From contig CAILCX010000054.1 in the NCBI GenBank assembly GCA_903832775.1, positions 1 through 50,194 of the forward strand: 50,194 nucleotides of DNA, in the 5' to 3' direction. The stretch's first letter is position 1, and every line of letters begins with the position of its first letter. This DNA is from an uncultured Methylobacter sp. Lineage in GTDB: Bacteria > Pseudomonadota > Gammaproteobacteria > Methylococcales > Methylomonadaceae. Position numbers and translations under genes: made by a program. Positions 39,509 to 49,938 of this stretch are shown here, one piece after another. The notes beneath the pieces are model-generated. The model searched no databases. It worked only from the letters and a program-made list of their open reading frames with translations, and was not told where the DNA came from.

Positions 39509-40678
39509 ATGCAAACCTACTTACCCCTTATCCAAACGATGCTTTCCGAATGGTATCTTGTTACCTTAAACAACCCGTTATACGCCGGCGCCTTGGTGGC
39601 ATCAGCCTGGTTGTTTACCGCAATACTTTATAGCATCCGAATCGGCGGTATTAAAAGAGCCAATACGGCCTCTGAGAAAAACAGCATCGAAAGTCTTAAT
39701 GAACTACAAAAACGTCTGCAAGATACACAGGAAGAACTCACCGCAGCTGATCTGCAAATGGAGAAAGCGGCAAGTACAGCGCAAGAAGAAACTCAACGGG
39801 CTTTAACCCTGGAACAACTTATTTATCAACGCAACAAACAAATTGCCGACATGATTCAACTGTTGGCAACCAACTTTGACTTGGGCGAACGCCCCTTACT
39901 GGCCACCGAAGACGTTAAAGCGGATCAACTGTGGCAACAGCATACCAAAGTAATAACTTTATTAATCGAGCGCCTCCGGACTGAACAACAAGCCAAAAAA
40001 GAGTTACAGCAAACCTGCCAGGCAGAAACTGCCAAACTGGCCGAAAAAGAAGTATTGCTTGATGCGCTACAATCAACCTTGGACACTCACGGTACTCAGC
40101 TTTCAAAATTGGAACGAGCACTGGAAGAACAAAAAACAATTCTGCAACAGCAAGATAACGCACAACAGGTTTTATCGGATACCTTAAAAAATTATAAGCC
40201 GGTTATTACAAGTCCCGCTGAACTCATACAAGAAGCTGTCAAACCTGCCATACAATTTGCAGCCAGCCCAAAACCGGTTGAAAGCTTTTTCACGCCTGCG
40301 GCACCGCAAAGCCCCGTTGTTGAAACACCAACAATTGCCGTTCAAATACCACCAGTTACCCCCATCAAAACGATGGAAGCTATAAAGCCGGTATTGCCCG
40401 CTAATAAACCTGAAGCGCCTTCAGAAGAACCTTCTTACGCATCCTTGGATCTGGAACAACAACCGGTTACTGCTACCAAAGGATCGCTGGGGAAAATTAA
40501 AAACCTGTTTGGCAAAAAACAAACTCCTGTCAAAACCGAACCGCAGTGGGCGGAAACAAAACCCGTTGAAACCGAGGTTCTACCTATGCCAGAACCTGAA
40601 CTAGCCATTAAGGAAGTTCAAAAAGCGCCGGGCAAATTGCAAGGGTTTTACAGTAAATTCAAATCTAAAAACAAGTAA
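39509..40678 (+). CDS. Membrane-anchored coiled-coil protein, unknown function
   Basis: The 389-residue product has one membrane segment (about 24-45) followed by a long coiled coil (about 55-225, rich in Glu, Gln and Leu). A Pro/Thr-rich stretch (about 240-330) comes next. Two similar basic motifs lie near the end: GSLGKIKNLFGKK (about 332-344) and APGKLQGFYSKFKSK. I recognise no family. The shape suggests an envelope or cell-division scaffold anchored in the inner membrane, but that is inference. A strong hairpin ends the gene against the convergent flavoprotein gene. Confidence 0.75.
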   Translation: MQTYLPLIQTMLSEWYLVTLNNPLYAGALVASAWLFTAILYSIRIGGIKRANTASEKNSIESLNELQKRLQDTQEELTAADLQMEKAASTAQEETQRALTLEQLIYQRNKQIADMIQLLATNFDLGERPLLATEDVKADQLWQQHTKVITLLIERLRTEQQAKKELQQTCQAETAKLAEKEVLLDALQSTLDTHGTQLSKLERALEEQKTILQQQDNAQQVLSDTLKNYKPVITSPAELIQEAVKPAIQFAASPKPVESFFTPAAPQSPVVETPTIAVQIPPVTPIKTMEAIKPVLPANKPEAPSEEPSYASLDLEQQPVTATKGSLGKIKNLFGKKQTPVKTEPQWAETKPVETEVLPMPEPELAIKEVQKAPGKLQGFYSKFKSKNK

Positions 40679-40710
40679 CCTCTAGATACATCTAGCCAAT
40701 AAAACCCAAT

Positions 40711-40758
40711 ATTTAGAGTCATTCATGGTGGTCTATTAATCCGTGAATGACTCTAAAT
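40711..40758. terminator. Bidirectional terminator, 15-base perfect stem
   Basis: ATTTAGAGTCATTCA (40711-40725) and TGAATGACTCTAAAT (40744-40758) pair perfectly with an 18-base loop. It lies between convergent genes and its last base touches the stop codon of the minus-strand gene. Confidence 0.75.
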
Positions 40759-41936
40759 TAACAATATTGACCCGCACACCAGGCTGACGACCAGGCCCAC
40801 TGAAAATTATAACCGCCCAACCAACCAGTCACATCTAACACCTCACCTACAAAATACAGCCCCGGTACCTGCTTACTTTCCATGGTTTTTGATGAAATAG
40901 CATCACAGTCAATACCACCAGCAGTGACTTCTGCAGTTCGATAACCTTCAGTGCCATTGGGTTTAATTTTCCAGTGATTGAGTCGTTCCGCAACACGCAG
41001 GATTTGTTTATCCGATAAATCCTGTAGCGACATTTCCAATAGTTCCTCAGGCAGAAAACAGCTGATCAAACGTTTGGGTAAATAGTTTTCCAATATCGTT
41101 TTTAACTTGTTTTTAAGCTTTTTTTGCCGCTTGGCTTTTAACTCTTCGTTCAGCTCAAGTTGCGGCAACAGGTTAATAGTCAATTCTTCTCCAGGATTCC
41201 AGTAAGAAGATATTTGCAAAATAGCAGGACCGCTTAAACCCCGATGCGTAAACAACACATTCTCAGCAAAGCTTTGATATCTAACAGTAACTACACAAGG
41301 TACGGCAATACCCGACAATACTGCAAACCGTTCTTTGTCGTCCGGCTGTAAAGTAAACGGTACAAGACCTGCTCTGGTTGGCAACACCTTAATGCCAAAT
41401 TGTTCAGCAATTTTATAACCGAATGGCGTTGCACCCATTTTAGGAATAGACAAACCACCGGTCGCAATGACTAAAGACTGGCAGATATAGCTACCCTGAC
41501 TGGTTGCCAACTGAAATTGATCTACCTGCCGTTCTATGCTATCGATACGGATATTCAACTGCACAACCACACCGACCTTGGCACATTCTGCCAGCAACAT
41601 ATTGAGAATATCTTTGGCGCTGTCATTGCAAAACAACTGCCCATGCTCTCTTTCATGAAAAGGAATTTGGTAGCGATCGATTAACGCCAAGAAGTCCCAT
41701 TGGCTAAAACGACTTAGGGCAGATTTGCAAAAGTGGGGATTATGCGAAATAAAGTTATCCGGCGTCACCGAATAATTGGTAAAGTTACAGCGTCCGCCGC
41801 CAGACATCAGGATTTTTTTTCCGGCCTTGTTCGCATGATCGAGAACCAGCACTTTACGGCCTCGTTTGCCTGCCTCAATGGCGCACATCAATCCCGACGC
41901 GCCAGCGCCGAAAATAATTACATCGGTTTCAGTCAT
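40758..41936 (-). CDS. HI0933/YhiN-family flavoprotein
   Basis: The 392-residue product belongs to the HI0933-like NAD(P)/FAD-dependent oxidoreductases, often annotated as aminoacetone oxidase family. The FAD-binding GxGxxG motif is at the N-terminus (VIIFGAGASGLMCAIEAGKR). The family motif GKKILMSGGGRCNFTN follows, with LVIATGGLSIPKMGATPFGY and the C-terminal GLYFVGEVLDVTGWLGGYNF. The substrate is unknown. Its length is typical, and it seems to be expressed alone. Confidence 0.9.
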   Translation of the reverse strand: MTETDVIIFGAGASGLMCAIEAGKRGRKVLVLDHANKAGKKILMSGGGRCNFTNYSVTPDNFISHNPHFCKSALSRFSQWDFLALIDRYQIPFHEREHGQLFCNDSAKDILNMLLAECAKVGVVVQLNIRIDSIERQVDQFQLATSQGSYICQSLVIATGGLSIPKMGATPFGYKIAEQFGIKVLPTRAGLVPFTLQPDDKERFAVLSGIAVPCVVTVRYQSFAENVLFTHRGLSGPAILQISSYWNPGEELTINLLPQLELNEELKAKRQKKLKNKLKTILENYLPKRLISCFLPEELLEMSLQDLSDKQILRVAERLNHWKIKPNGTEGYRTAEVTAGGIDCDAISSKTMESKQVPGLYFVGEVLDVTGWLGGYNFQWAWSSAWCAGQYC

Positions 41937-41990
41937 AAAATGCTATCAAAAAACAGATATAACTCCCTTCGGATCAAGGAAAAAACTATT

Positions 41991-42338
41991 TTAACTTTCT
42001 CCATTAATCCATCTTTTCATCAACACATATCCCGTCAAAGCGCCCCACAACATCATATAAATGCTGTGCAGCATAACTTCAAAATTAAAGCTGTTGACGT
42101 TTCTGGTGTAATCCCAAATATCATCTCCCAAAGCCAGCGCAATTAAAAACCAGATCGCAAATTTGAGTTTGATTTTATGGGCGTAAAAAACGCCAATGCC
42201 CAGCACCAGAAATCCGGCCATAAACCTTAAGCCACTATGGATAAACATCTCAGAATTAAACGGACTCAATTTAAAGGCCGAATCAATAAAATACAGCAAA
42301 ATAATGCCTGACAGGATGACGATACTGACTAACTTCAT
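41991..42338 (-). CDS. Small membrane protein, unknown function
   Basis: The 115-residue product has about four membrane segments (roughly 4-20, 33-52, 58-74 and 88-108). A charged loop between the third and fourth reads DDIWDYTRNVNSF. I recognise no named family. It lies 19 bases downstream of the Hsp70-family gene on the same strand and may be co-transcribed with it. Confidence 0.65.
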   Translation of the reverse strand: MKLVSIVILSGIILLYFIDSAFKLSPFNSEMFIHSGLRFMAGFLVLGIGVFYAHKIKLKFAIWFLIALALGDDIWDYTRNVNSFNFEVMLHSIYMMLWGALTGYVLMKRWINGES

Positions 42339-42357
42339 AGTGATTTTTCCTTAAACG

Positions 42358-45165
42358 TTACGCTTCATTGATAAGTTTTAAGCCTGGCGGCAAAGCCTCG
42401 CCAAAGATCTGTTTTTCTTCTTTTTCATCCAGCTCTTTTAACTGCTCAACCATTTCTATCCAGGATACTGGAGCTTTGCTAAGTTTTAATTTCTCGACGA
42501 TTTGATTGCGCATAGCCTGATCGATATCTCTGGCCCGATCACCGCTCATTCGGGCAATCAGTGTAGCAGCAAAGCCAGCTTGAGGAGTTTTCTTCCAATC
42601 TTCGGCCATAATCTGCGTTAACCATAGACAAACAATGTCAGCAGGAATGACATTATGACTGCTCCCATGAAAAGGCATTCTCGCCCCGATCCGACCTACT
42701 GCCCACCAGGTTTGAGCAGGCTCACAGGTTTTTTGCAAGCGAATTAACAGCCACCCACCCAATTGCATTTTCTTGTCGACCGGCAAACGCTCCAGAACTG
42801 CTGCCAGGCGCACCATATCGTCATAACCACGATTTTTGATTTGCTTGGCCACACCGGCTTGTCTTGCCGCTGCGGGATTTAGGAATTTGGCAATATCAGC
42901 AAAAATTCGTTCCTGCGACAACTGATCCAAACCTCCCGCAATCCGACGCCACAAGGTCCACCATTCTGTCCAGTTTTGAGTTTCGTTAACATACTGAATG
43001 CCTTGTGGATAGTTTTTCCATAACTGTTCAACCCGCCAGTCGTCAAGTGGATAGCCAAAACCGGGGCGCAAACAAAATCCCGCCAAACCAAGCCAGACAC
43101 GCTCGTGATTTTCTGAACGTCGTTGATATTTTGACCCTTCCAACAGAGCCCCAAACATCGTTCTTAGTAATGGCGTTGTCCATTCAGTTCGCGCAACACC
43201 CAGCGCTTTTTCCAGATCGGCTCGCAAACTTTTGACTGCTTTGGGATCGGCTTGTCTGGATTTGACCCCAAAAACCGTGTGTATCTGTTCAATGACTTGA
43301 TTGATATTGCCCGGCAAATTGGCCTGAACAGGCAAACTGGCCGCTTTTTTTCTAAGTTGAAATTCAACGTCCCAACGTTGCTGACTATCCTCAATAGAAA
43401 TACATTGAATTTTAAGCGTACCCAGTTCAGTTTGACTGACCGCCAATTCGACGACCACCTCGGCATTCGGTTTACTGTCATCGCCTTCAAAAGCAACAGC
43501 CAACGGCGGCAAGGAATGAAACAAATCGTTAATTTCAGTTACATCGCCGGGCTTGAAATCTCCATCACCAGACAAGGACACCAAATGAAAACGAACCGGC
43601 ACACCCAAGCGCAAGGCAAAGCGCCGGCCTTTTAGAATGACTTCGTCCCCTTCTTCACTGCCTTTGGGTAAAATACAGATGCCTTGCTGACCGGTTGACT
43701 TGTCAGTATCGACCTGCAAAAAATAACTGCGTGCCGAACCGCCGCCAATCTTGAGTCGCTTGTCCCGCCGGGCAATCGCATAACTGACCGCCCCAAAAGC
43801 AACAGACAATTCTGGATGTTTATTTTCAAGCAACAGCGGAGGATTCGAACGCCAGGAACCGATTAAATCAACCAGACGCTGAGTAATCGGTTGACTCCGA
43901 AATACGCCCCCATTAAGTAACAAAGCATCCGGCACACTGCCCTGGCCTAGCAAAGCCTCACCGGATGCGCCCTGATGTAATTTTAAAAAAGCAGCAATAT
44001 GCTTGCTGACCGCCGGTTCTGAAGCATAGGGCAAACCAAATTCAACCACTCCGCTACGTTTTCTATCAGGCAAATCATCAAGCGTTGATAACGGAAAGAA
44101 ACCATCCAGGGCAATGGCTCTGACTTCATCCTTTTTTAGCACAACTGATCGGGAGCCACCAATCACCTTGGAGCCGCCGCCAAGCAAGGTAACATTGATA
44201 TGTTCCGGCGCATCTTCGGCCAACAAGCGCTCTTTGGCGATGCGACATTGTTCAATCAACTGCGACAAATCCGCTGCGGAAAGATGCTTTTCCACATTAC
44301 CTAAACTACTTTCTACCAGATGCGCCAAGGCCAAGTCTATATTATCGCCACCGAGCATTAAATGATCGCCAACCCCAATGCGCGTTAATTTAGGCTCACC
44401 GTTGCCATGGTCTATTTTAATCAGCGTTAAGTCCGTGGTGCCACCGCCTACATCGCATACCAGCAATAAATGCGCCTCGGCCAGCGCATGTTTACCTGAC
44501 TCGGATTTTGAGTCCAGTGGATTACGACTCAACCAGTCATAACAAACCGCTTGGGGCTCTTCCAGTAACCGGACATTAGTCAGCCCGGCAAGTCTGGAGG
44601 CCTCAAGCGTCAACGCTCTCGCTCCCTCATCAAAAGAAGCAGGAACGGTAATGACAATATCCTGTTTTTCCAGCAGCGCCTCAGGAAACTTATGTCCCCA
44701 GACTACCCGGAGATGCGCTAAATAACTGGCGCTGGCTGCAATAGGTGAAACTTTGCTGATCTCCTCACTACTGCCCCACGGTAGTATTTCTGCATTATGA
44801 TCAACCGACGGATGCGACAACCAACTTTTGGCACTGGTAACAAAGCGACCTTTGGTTTTTGCGCCCAACATACGGGCAACCTCACCAATGACAGCCGTAT
44901 CTCCTGACAGCGAACCACTGGGGAATAAAAGATCCTCCTCGGCCAATTCACCAACAGCAGGATGATAACGCACCGACGGCAACAAGGGTCTTGCGGCAAC
45001 CTGACCGGGAGCAACCAGTTGTTCGATTTGGAAAATCTGAATTTCAGGGGAAGAATTATCGGCTTTAGCATATGCGACTACGGTGTGCGTAGTGCCCAAA
45101 TCAATACCGACTAAATATTGTGGTGTAAGTTTTTTCAAAATAATGATGCTTTTTTCGTGGTGCAA
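42358..45165 (-). CDS. Hsp70-family protein with DUF3731-like C-terminal region
   Basis: The 935-residue product has a DnaK-like ATPase domain: GIDLGTTHTVVAYAK near residue 19, VITVPASFDEGARALTLEAS, and VCDVGGGTTDLTLIKID. It lacks a standard substrate-binding tail. Instead a long C-terminal region (about 560-930) resembles DUF3731, with GLAGFCLRPGFGYPLDDWRV and WTLWRRIAGGLDQLSQERI. No ATG start is available before the ATPase motif; the candidates are TTG 45165 or TTG 45138 (LKKLTPQYLVGIDLG), and neither has a good ribosome site. The role is likely chaperone-like, client unknown. Confidence 0.88.
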   Translation of the reverse strand: MHHEKSIIILKKLTPQYLVGIDLGTTHTVVAYAKADNSSPEIQIFQIEQLVAPGQVAARPLLPSVRYHPAVGELAEEDLLFPSGSLSGDTAVIGEVARMLGAKTKGRFVTSAKSWLSHPSVDHNAEILPWGSSEEISKVSPIAASASYLAHLRVVWGHKFPEALLEKQDIVITVPASFDEGARALTLEASRLAGLTNVRLLEEPQAVCYDWLSRNPLDSKSESGKHALAEAHLLLVCDVGGGTTDLTLIKIDHGNGEPKLTRIGVGDHLMLGGDNIDLALAHLVESSLGNVEKHLSAADLSQLIEQCRIAKERLLAEDAPEHINVTLLGGGSKVIGGSRSVVLKKDEVRAIALDGFFPLSTLDDLPDRKRSGVVEFGLPYASEPAVSKHIAAFLKLHQGASGEALLGQGSVPDALLLNGGVFRSQPITQRLVDLIGSWRSNPPLLLENKHPELSVAFGAVSYAIARRDKRLKIGGGSARSYFLQVDTDKSTGQQGICILPKGSEEGDEVILKGRRFALRLGVPVRFHLVSLSGDGDFKPGDVTEINDLFHSLPPLAVAFEGDDSKPNAEVVVELAVSQTELGTLKIQCISIEDSQQRWDVEFQLRKKAASLPVQANLPGNINQVIEQIHTVFGVKSRQADPKAVKSLRADLEKALGVARTEWTTPLLRTMFGALLEGSKYQRRSENHERVWLGLAGFCLRPGFGYPLDDWRVEQLWKNYPQGIQYVNETQNWTEWWTLWRRIAGGLDQLSQERIFADIAKFLNPAAARQAGVAKQIKNRGYDDMVRLAAVLERLPVDKKMQLGGWLLIRLQKTCEPAQTWWAVGRIGARMPFHGSSHNVIPADIVCLWLTQIMAEDWKKTPQAGFAATLIARMSGDRARDIDQAMRNQIVEKLKLSKAPVSWIEMVEQLKELDEKEEKQIFGEALPPGLKLINEA

Positions 45166-45360
45166 TACTAATTACTAAAAAGGATACACGAAATATTTTA
45201 GATTTACATCTTCCAACACTACAGTGATCCTGATCATTGCATCAGTCAAACTCGATCAATCATTTAGGTTAGCCTTAATTGCATGGGCACAATAGATTGA
45301 CTTAACAGGGAGTAGTCGTAGAAAATAGGCAGTTGAATAGCAACCTTTAACTCTCAACGC

Positions 45361-46188
45361 ATGAATAACAGCGTCTCACCGCACAACAGTCTGGTTTCCG
45401 TTAAAAATTTGTCGTTTTCACGCGGCAACAAAAAAATATTTAACGACATTTCCCTGGAATTTGAGCGAGGTAAAATAACTGCAATCATGGGGCCGAGCGG
45501 CACAGGCAAAACAACGCTATTAAAACTGATAGGCGGACAATTGTTACCCGAACAGGGTTTTATTAATGTCGATGGCAATGATGTACACCGCTTACGCCGC
45601 TCAGATTTGTTCGATTTGCGTAAACGCATGGGCATGTTGTTCCAAAGCGGCGCCTTATTAACCGACATGAATGTGTTTGATAATGTTGCCTTCCCCTTAC
45701 GTGAACATACAAAACTTCCAGAGTCGATGATTCGCACTTTAGTGCTGATGAAATTACAGGCGGTAGGTTTAAGGGGCGCAAGAAACCTGATGCCTAACGA
45801 ACTTTCCGGCGGCATGGCCCGACGTATTGCACTGGCCAGAGCCATTGCGCTGGATCCGATGATGATCATGTACGACGAACCTTTTACCGGCCAGGATCCA
45901 ATATCCAAAGGGGCCTTGGTTCACCTGATCAAATCATTGAATACAATCCTGGGCTTAACCAGTATCATTGTTTCGCATGATGTGCAGGAAACAGCAGCCA
46001 TAGCTGATTACATTTATGTACTTTCCGATGGTAAAGTAGTCGGTCAAGGCACTCCCAAAGAAATTGAACAATCCGATTCCGACTGGGTACAACAATTTAT
46101 GACCGGTGCTGCTGATGGTCCGGCGCATTTTCATTATCCGGCAAGAGACTATGTTGATGACTTGCTTTCAACCGGAAAACGTTATTAA
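45361..46188 (+). CDS. mlaF: Mla phospholipid transporter ATP-binding protein MlaF
   Basis: MlaF powers the Mla system, which moves phospholipids between the inner membrane and the outer leaflet and keeps the outer membrane asymmetric. The 275-residue protein has Walker A GPSGTGKT (44-51), the Q-loop MLFQSGALLTDMNVFDNVAF, the signature LSGGMARRIALARAI and Walker B MIMYDEPFTGQDP. It begins the mlaF-E-D-B-murA-hisG run, divergent from the Hsp70-family gene. Confidence 0.94.
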   Translation: MNNSVSPHNSLVSVKNLSFSRGNKKIFNDISLEFERGKITAIMGPSGTGKTTLLKLIGGQLLPEQGFINVDGNDVHRLRRSDLFDLRKRMGMLFQSGALLTDMNVFDNVAFPLREHTKLPESMIRTLVLMKLQAVGLRGARNLMPNELSGGMARRIALARAIALDPMMIMYDEPFTGQDPISKGALVHLIKSLNTILGLTSIIVSHDVQETAAIADYIYVLSDGKVVGQGTPKEIEQSDSDWVQQFMTGAADGPAHFHYPARDYVDDLLSTGKRY

Positions 46189-46241
46189 AGTTCAAGGCTA
46201 ACCCTTAACCTTACACTCAGCACCTTAATCTTAATTTTAAA

Positions 46242-47024
46242 ATGATTGAATTTCTTCAACACTTGGGTAAAGAAACACACACCAGCTTTACCAAACTGGG
46301 TCGCGGCACTTATTTCCTGTTGCAGACACTTAACGGCATAGTCAGTGTAGTGACTCGTCCGAGACTATTGATTAACCAGCTATATTCTGTCGGTGTGCTA
46401 TCTTTCCTGATTATCACCATTTCAGGTCTGTTTGTCGGTATGGTTTTAGGCTTGCAAGGTTATTACATTTTGTCTGATTTTGGCGCCGATGAAACATTGG
46501 GCGTTATGGTTGCCGCTTCTTTGGTCAGAGAGCTAGGCCCTGTGGTTTCGGCACTTTTATTTGCGGGCCGGGCAGGCTCTGCCTTGACGGCGGAAATTGG
46601 TCTCATGAAAGCAACCGAACAACTTTCCGGCATGGAAATGATGGCGGTTGATCCGATCAAACGCATTATCAGTCCGCGTTTTTTGGCAGGCATTATTTCC
46701 ATGCCCTTATTGGCTGCGCTGTTTAGCGCGGTAGGCATTATCGGTGGACAAATCATTGGCTCTGGCCTGTTAGGCGTCGATGAAGGTGCCTACTGGTCGC
46801 AAATGCAAGCCAAAATCGATTTTCAGGATGACATTATCAATGGCATTATCAAAAGCCTTGTGTTTGGTTTTGTTGCGTCCTGGATTGCACTTTTTGAAGG
46901 CTATGACGCAATCCCGACCTCTGAAGGTGTCAGTCGAGCCACTACAAGAACTGTCGTCAACTCGGCTTTTAGTATTTTAGGTCTGGATTTTATTCTGACT
47001 GCACTTATGTTTGGAGATAATTAA
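46242..47024 (+). CDS. mlaE: Mla transporter permease MlaE
   Basis: MlaE is the membrane permease of the Mla complex. The 260-residue protein has five to six membrane segments and the family motifs FLIITISGLFVGMVLGLQGY, SLVRELGPVVSALLFAGRAG, ATEQLSGMEMMAVDPIKRI and FKSLVFGFVASWIALFEGY-like text near the C-terminus. It lies 53 bases after mlaF and ends one base before mlaD starts. Confidence 0.94.
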   Translation: MIEFLQHLGKETHTSFTKLGRGTYFLLQTLNGIVSVVTRPRLLINQLYSVGVLSFLIITISGLFVGMVLGLQGYYILSDFGADETLGVMVAASLVRELGPVVSALLFAGRAGSALTAEIGLMKATEQLSGMEMMAVDPIKRIISPRFLAGIISMPLLAALFSAVGIIGGQIIGSGLLGVDEGAYWSQMQAKIDFQDDIINGIIKSLVFGFVASWIALFEGYDAIPTSEGVSRATTRTVVNSAFSILGLDFILTALMFGDN

Positions 47025-47025
47025 C

Positions 47026-47493
47026 ATGCAACACACCAACACCCAGGACACGCTCGTCGGACTTTTTGTGGCTTCTGGCATCGTCGGGTTATTTTTTCTT
47101 GCCATGCAAGTCAGTAACTTAAGTTCTTTTACTGAAAATGAAAGTTATACCATTACCGCACGCTTTGAAAACTCCGGCGGTTTGAAAGTTAAATCTTTGG
47201 TTTCAGCGGCTGGCGTTAAAATTGGCAAAGTCAGCGCGATAAGCTTCGACCCCAAAACCTATGAATCAGTCGTGCAACTGAATATTGAATCAAAATACAA
47301 CACACTACCTGACGACACCACCGCCAGCGTTTTTACAGCAGGTCTTTTAGGTGAGCAGTATGTGAATCTGGAACCGGGTGGTTCAAGTGATTATTTAAAA
47401 AATGGCGGTAAGATAGAAATCACCCAATCTGCAATTATTCTGGAAAAAGCCCTGGGCCAATTCCTGTTTAAATCTGCGGAAGAAAAAAAGTGA
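47026..47493 (+). CDS. mlaD: Mla substrate-binding protein MlaD
   Basis: MlaD is an MCE-domain protein that forms a hexameric ring on the transporter and passes lipid through its centre. I choose ATG 47026 (MQHTNTQDTLVGLFV, 155 residues) with GGAG upstream, one base past the mlaE stop; a start at 47011 would overlap mlaE. A membrane helix (about 10-30) precedes the MCE domain (YTITARFENSGGLKVKSLVS, AAGVKIGKVSAISFD, AGLLGEQYVNLEPGG). Its TGA overlaps the GTG start of mlaB. Confidence 0.93.
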   Translation: MQHTNTQDTLVGLFVASGIVGLFFLAMQVSNLSSFTENESYTITARFENSGGLKVKSLVSAAGVKIGKVSAISFDPKTYESVVQLNIESKYNTLPDDTTASVFTAGLLGEQYVNLEPGGSSDYLKNGGKIEITQSAIILEKALGQFLFKSAEEKK

Positions 47494-47837
47494 GCAAACT
47501 TAATATCATTAAAGAAAGCGCCCGGCACTTTGTTATTGAGGGCTGCCTAACCTTTGCTACCATTGACAATCAGACGCTTAAATCATTTTCTTTTTTAAAA
47601 GCCCCGTCACAAATCACCCTTGACCTAAGCCGTGTAACGTCTACTGACAGTGCAGGACTTGCACTTATGATTGAATGGCTCAAATACTCACGAGAAAATA
47701 GAACGCAAATAGCTTTCAAAAATATACCTGCACAATTGCTCAACCTTGCCAAGCTAAGCGGTTTTGATCAATCCAGCCATTTTAATGAAGGCTCAATCGA
47801 ACAGGCCCAAGACGAAAACATAGACACAAATGCCTAA
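47490..47837 (+). CDS. mlaB: Mla STAS-domain protein MlaB
   Basis: MlaB is a cytoplasmic STAS-domain subunit that binds and controls MlaF. The 115-residue product has the STAS core, with ITLDLSRVTSTDSAGLALMI and the DSAGL motif, and KNIPAQLLNLAKLSGF near the end. It starts with GTG in a GTGA overlap with the mlaD stop, so no mlaC gene lies between them. murA follows after 53 bases, with no ibaG/bolA gene in between. Confidence 0.92.
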   Translation: MSKLNIIKESARHFVIEGCLTFATIDNQTLKSFSFLKAPSQITLDLSRVTSTDSAGLALMIEWLKYSRENRTQIAFKNIPAQLLNLAKLSGFDQSSHFNEGSIEQAQDENIDTNA

Positions 47838-47878
47838 TTTTCTCGTATTGAACCGTTAACCTTTAACCCTGACGCTAA

Positions 47879-49156
<1,278 letters not shown>

Positions 49157-49165
49157 GGTTTAACT

Positions 49166-49795
49166 ATGCTGACTATCGCCGTATCTAAAGGCCGTATTTA
49201 TGAAGATGCCCTGCCGCTATTGGCAGAAGCAGGCATTACGCCCATTGATGATCCAAATACCTGCCGTAAACTGATTTTACGAACCACTCGGGATGATGTG
49301 CAACTGGTGATTATCCGCGCTACCGATGTACCTACTTTTGTTGAATACGGTGCCGCAGATTTGGGCATCGCCGGAAAAGACATATTATTGGAACACGGCG
49401 CTGAAAGTCTTTATGAACCCTTGGACTTAAAGATTGCCTGCTGCCGTTTAATGACTGCTGCCCACAAAGATGCTCCTGAAATTTCCGGTCGCGTCCGGGT
49501 TGCAACGAAATACGTTAAAATCACCCAACGTTATTTTGCAAGTCTGGGCATCCAGGCTGAAATCATCAAGCTATATGGCTCGATGGAACTGGCGCCATTG
49601 GTCGGACTTTCCGATTGCATCGTTGACTTGGTTGATACCGGCAATACTTTAAAAGCCAATGACCTGGAGCCGCGTGATCTGATTATGAATATCAGTTCCA
49701 GATTGGTAGTCAATAAAGCGGCCATGAAAATGAAGCACCAGGCAATTCAGTCACTGCTAGATCAATTTGAAAAGACTTTGGCGAATAGAGCTTAG
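49166..49795 (+). CDS. hisG: ATP phosphoribosyltransferase, short form
   Basis: HisG joins ATP and PRPP in the first step of histidine synthesis. The 209-residue protein is the short form, which lacks the C-terminal regulatory domain and normally needs HisZ as partner; no hisZ is seen here. Motifs are [39 protein letters not shown] and [20 protein letters not shown] palindromic repeat separates it from hisD. Confidence 0.95.
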   Translation: MLTIAVSKGRIYEDALPLLAEAGITPIDDPNTCRKLILRTTRDDVQLVIIRATDVPTFVEYGAADLGIAGKDILLEHGAESLYEPLDLKIACCRLMTAAHKDAPEISGRVRVATKYVKITQRYFASLGIQAEIIKLYGSMELAPLVGLSDCIVDLVDTGNTLKANDLEPRDLIMNISSRLVVNKAAMKMKHQAIQSLLDQFEKTLANRA

Positions 49796-49835
49796 TAATT
49801 CATTTAATGTCCACGAAAAAACACGAAGCAGTTTT

Positions 49836-49911
49836 GTAGGCTGGGTTAGCGGTAGCGTAACCCAACATTTGCCGCGTTGATGTAATGGGTTACAGATCTT
49901 GCCCAGTCTAC
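49836..49911. repeat. Degenerate nested palindromic repeat (MITE/REP-like)
   Basis: Outer arms GTAGGCTGGG (from 49837) and CCCAGTCTAC (to about 49911) pair in 9 of 10 bases. Inside, TGGGTTA (49842-49848) pairs with TAACCCA (49858-49864), and TGGGTTA recurs at 49886-49892. This nested design is that of dispersed palindromic elements of the TGGGTTA/TAACCCA type that recur between genes in many proteobacteria. It splits hisG from hisD. Confidence 0.6.
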
Positions 49912-49938
49912 ATCGTTTAACAATTTTGGTTAAAGCTC

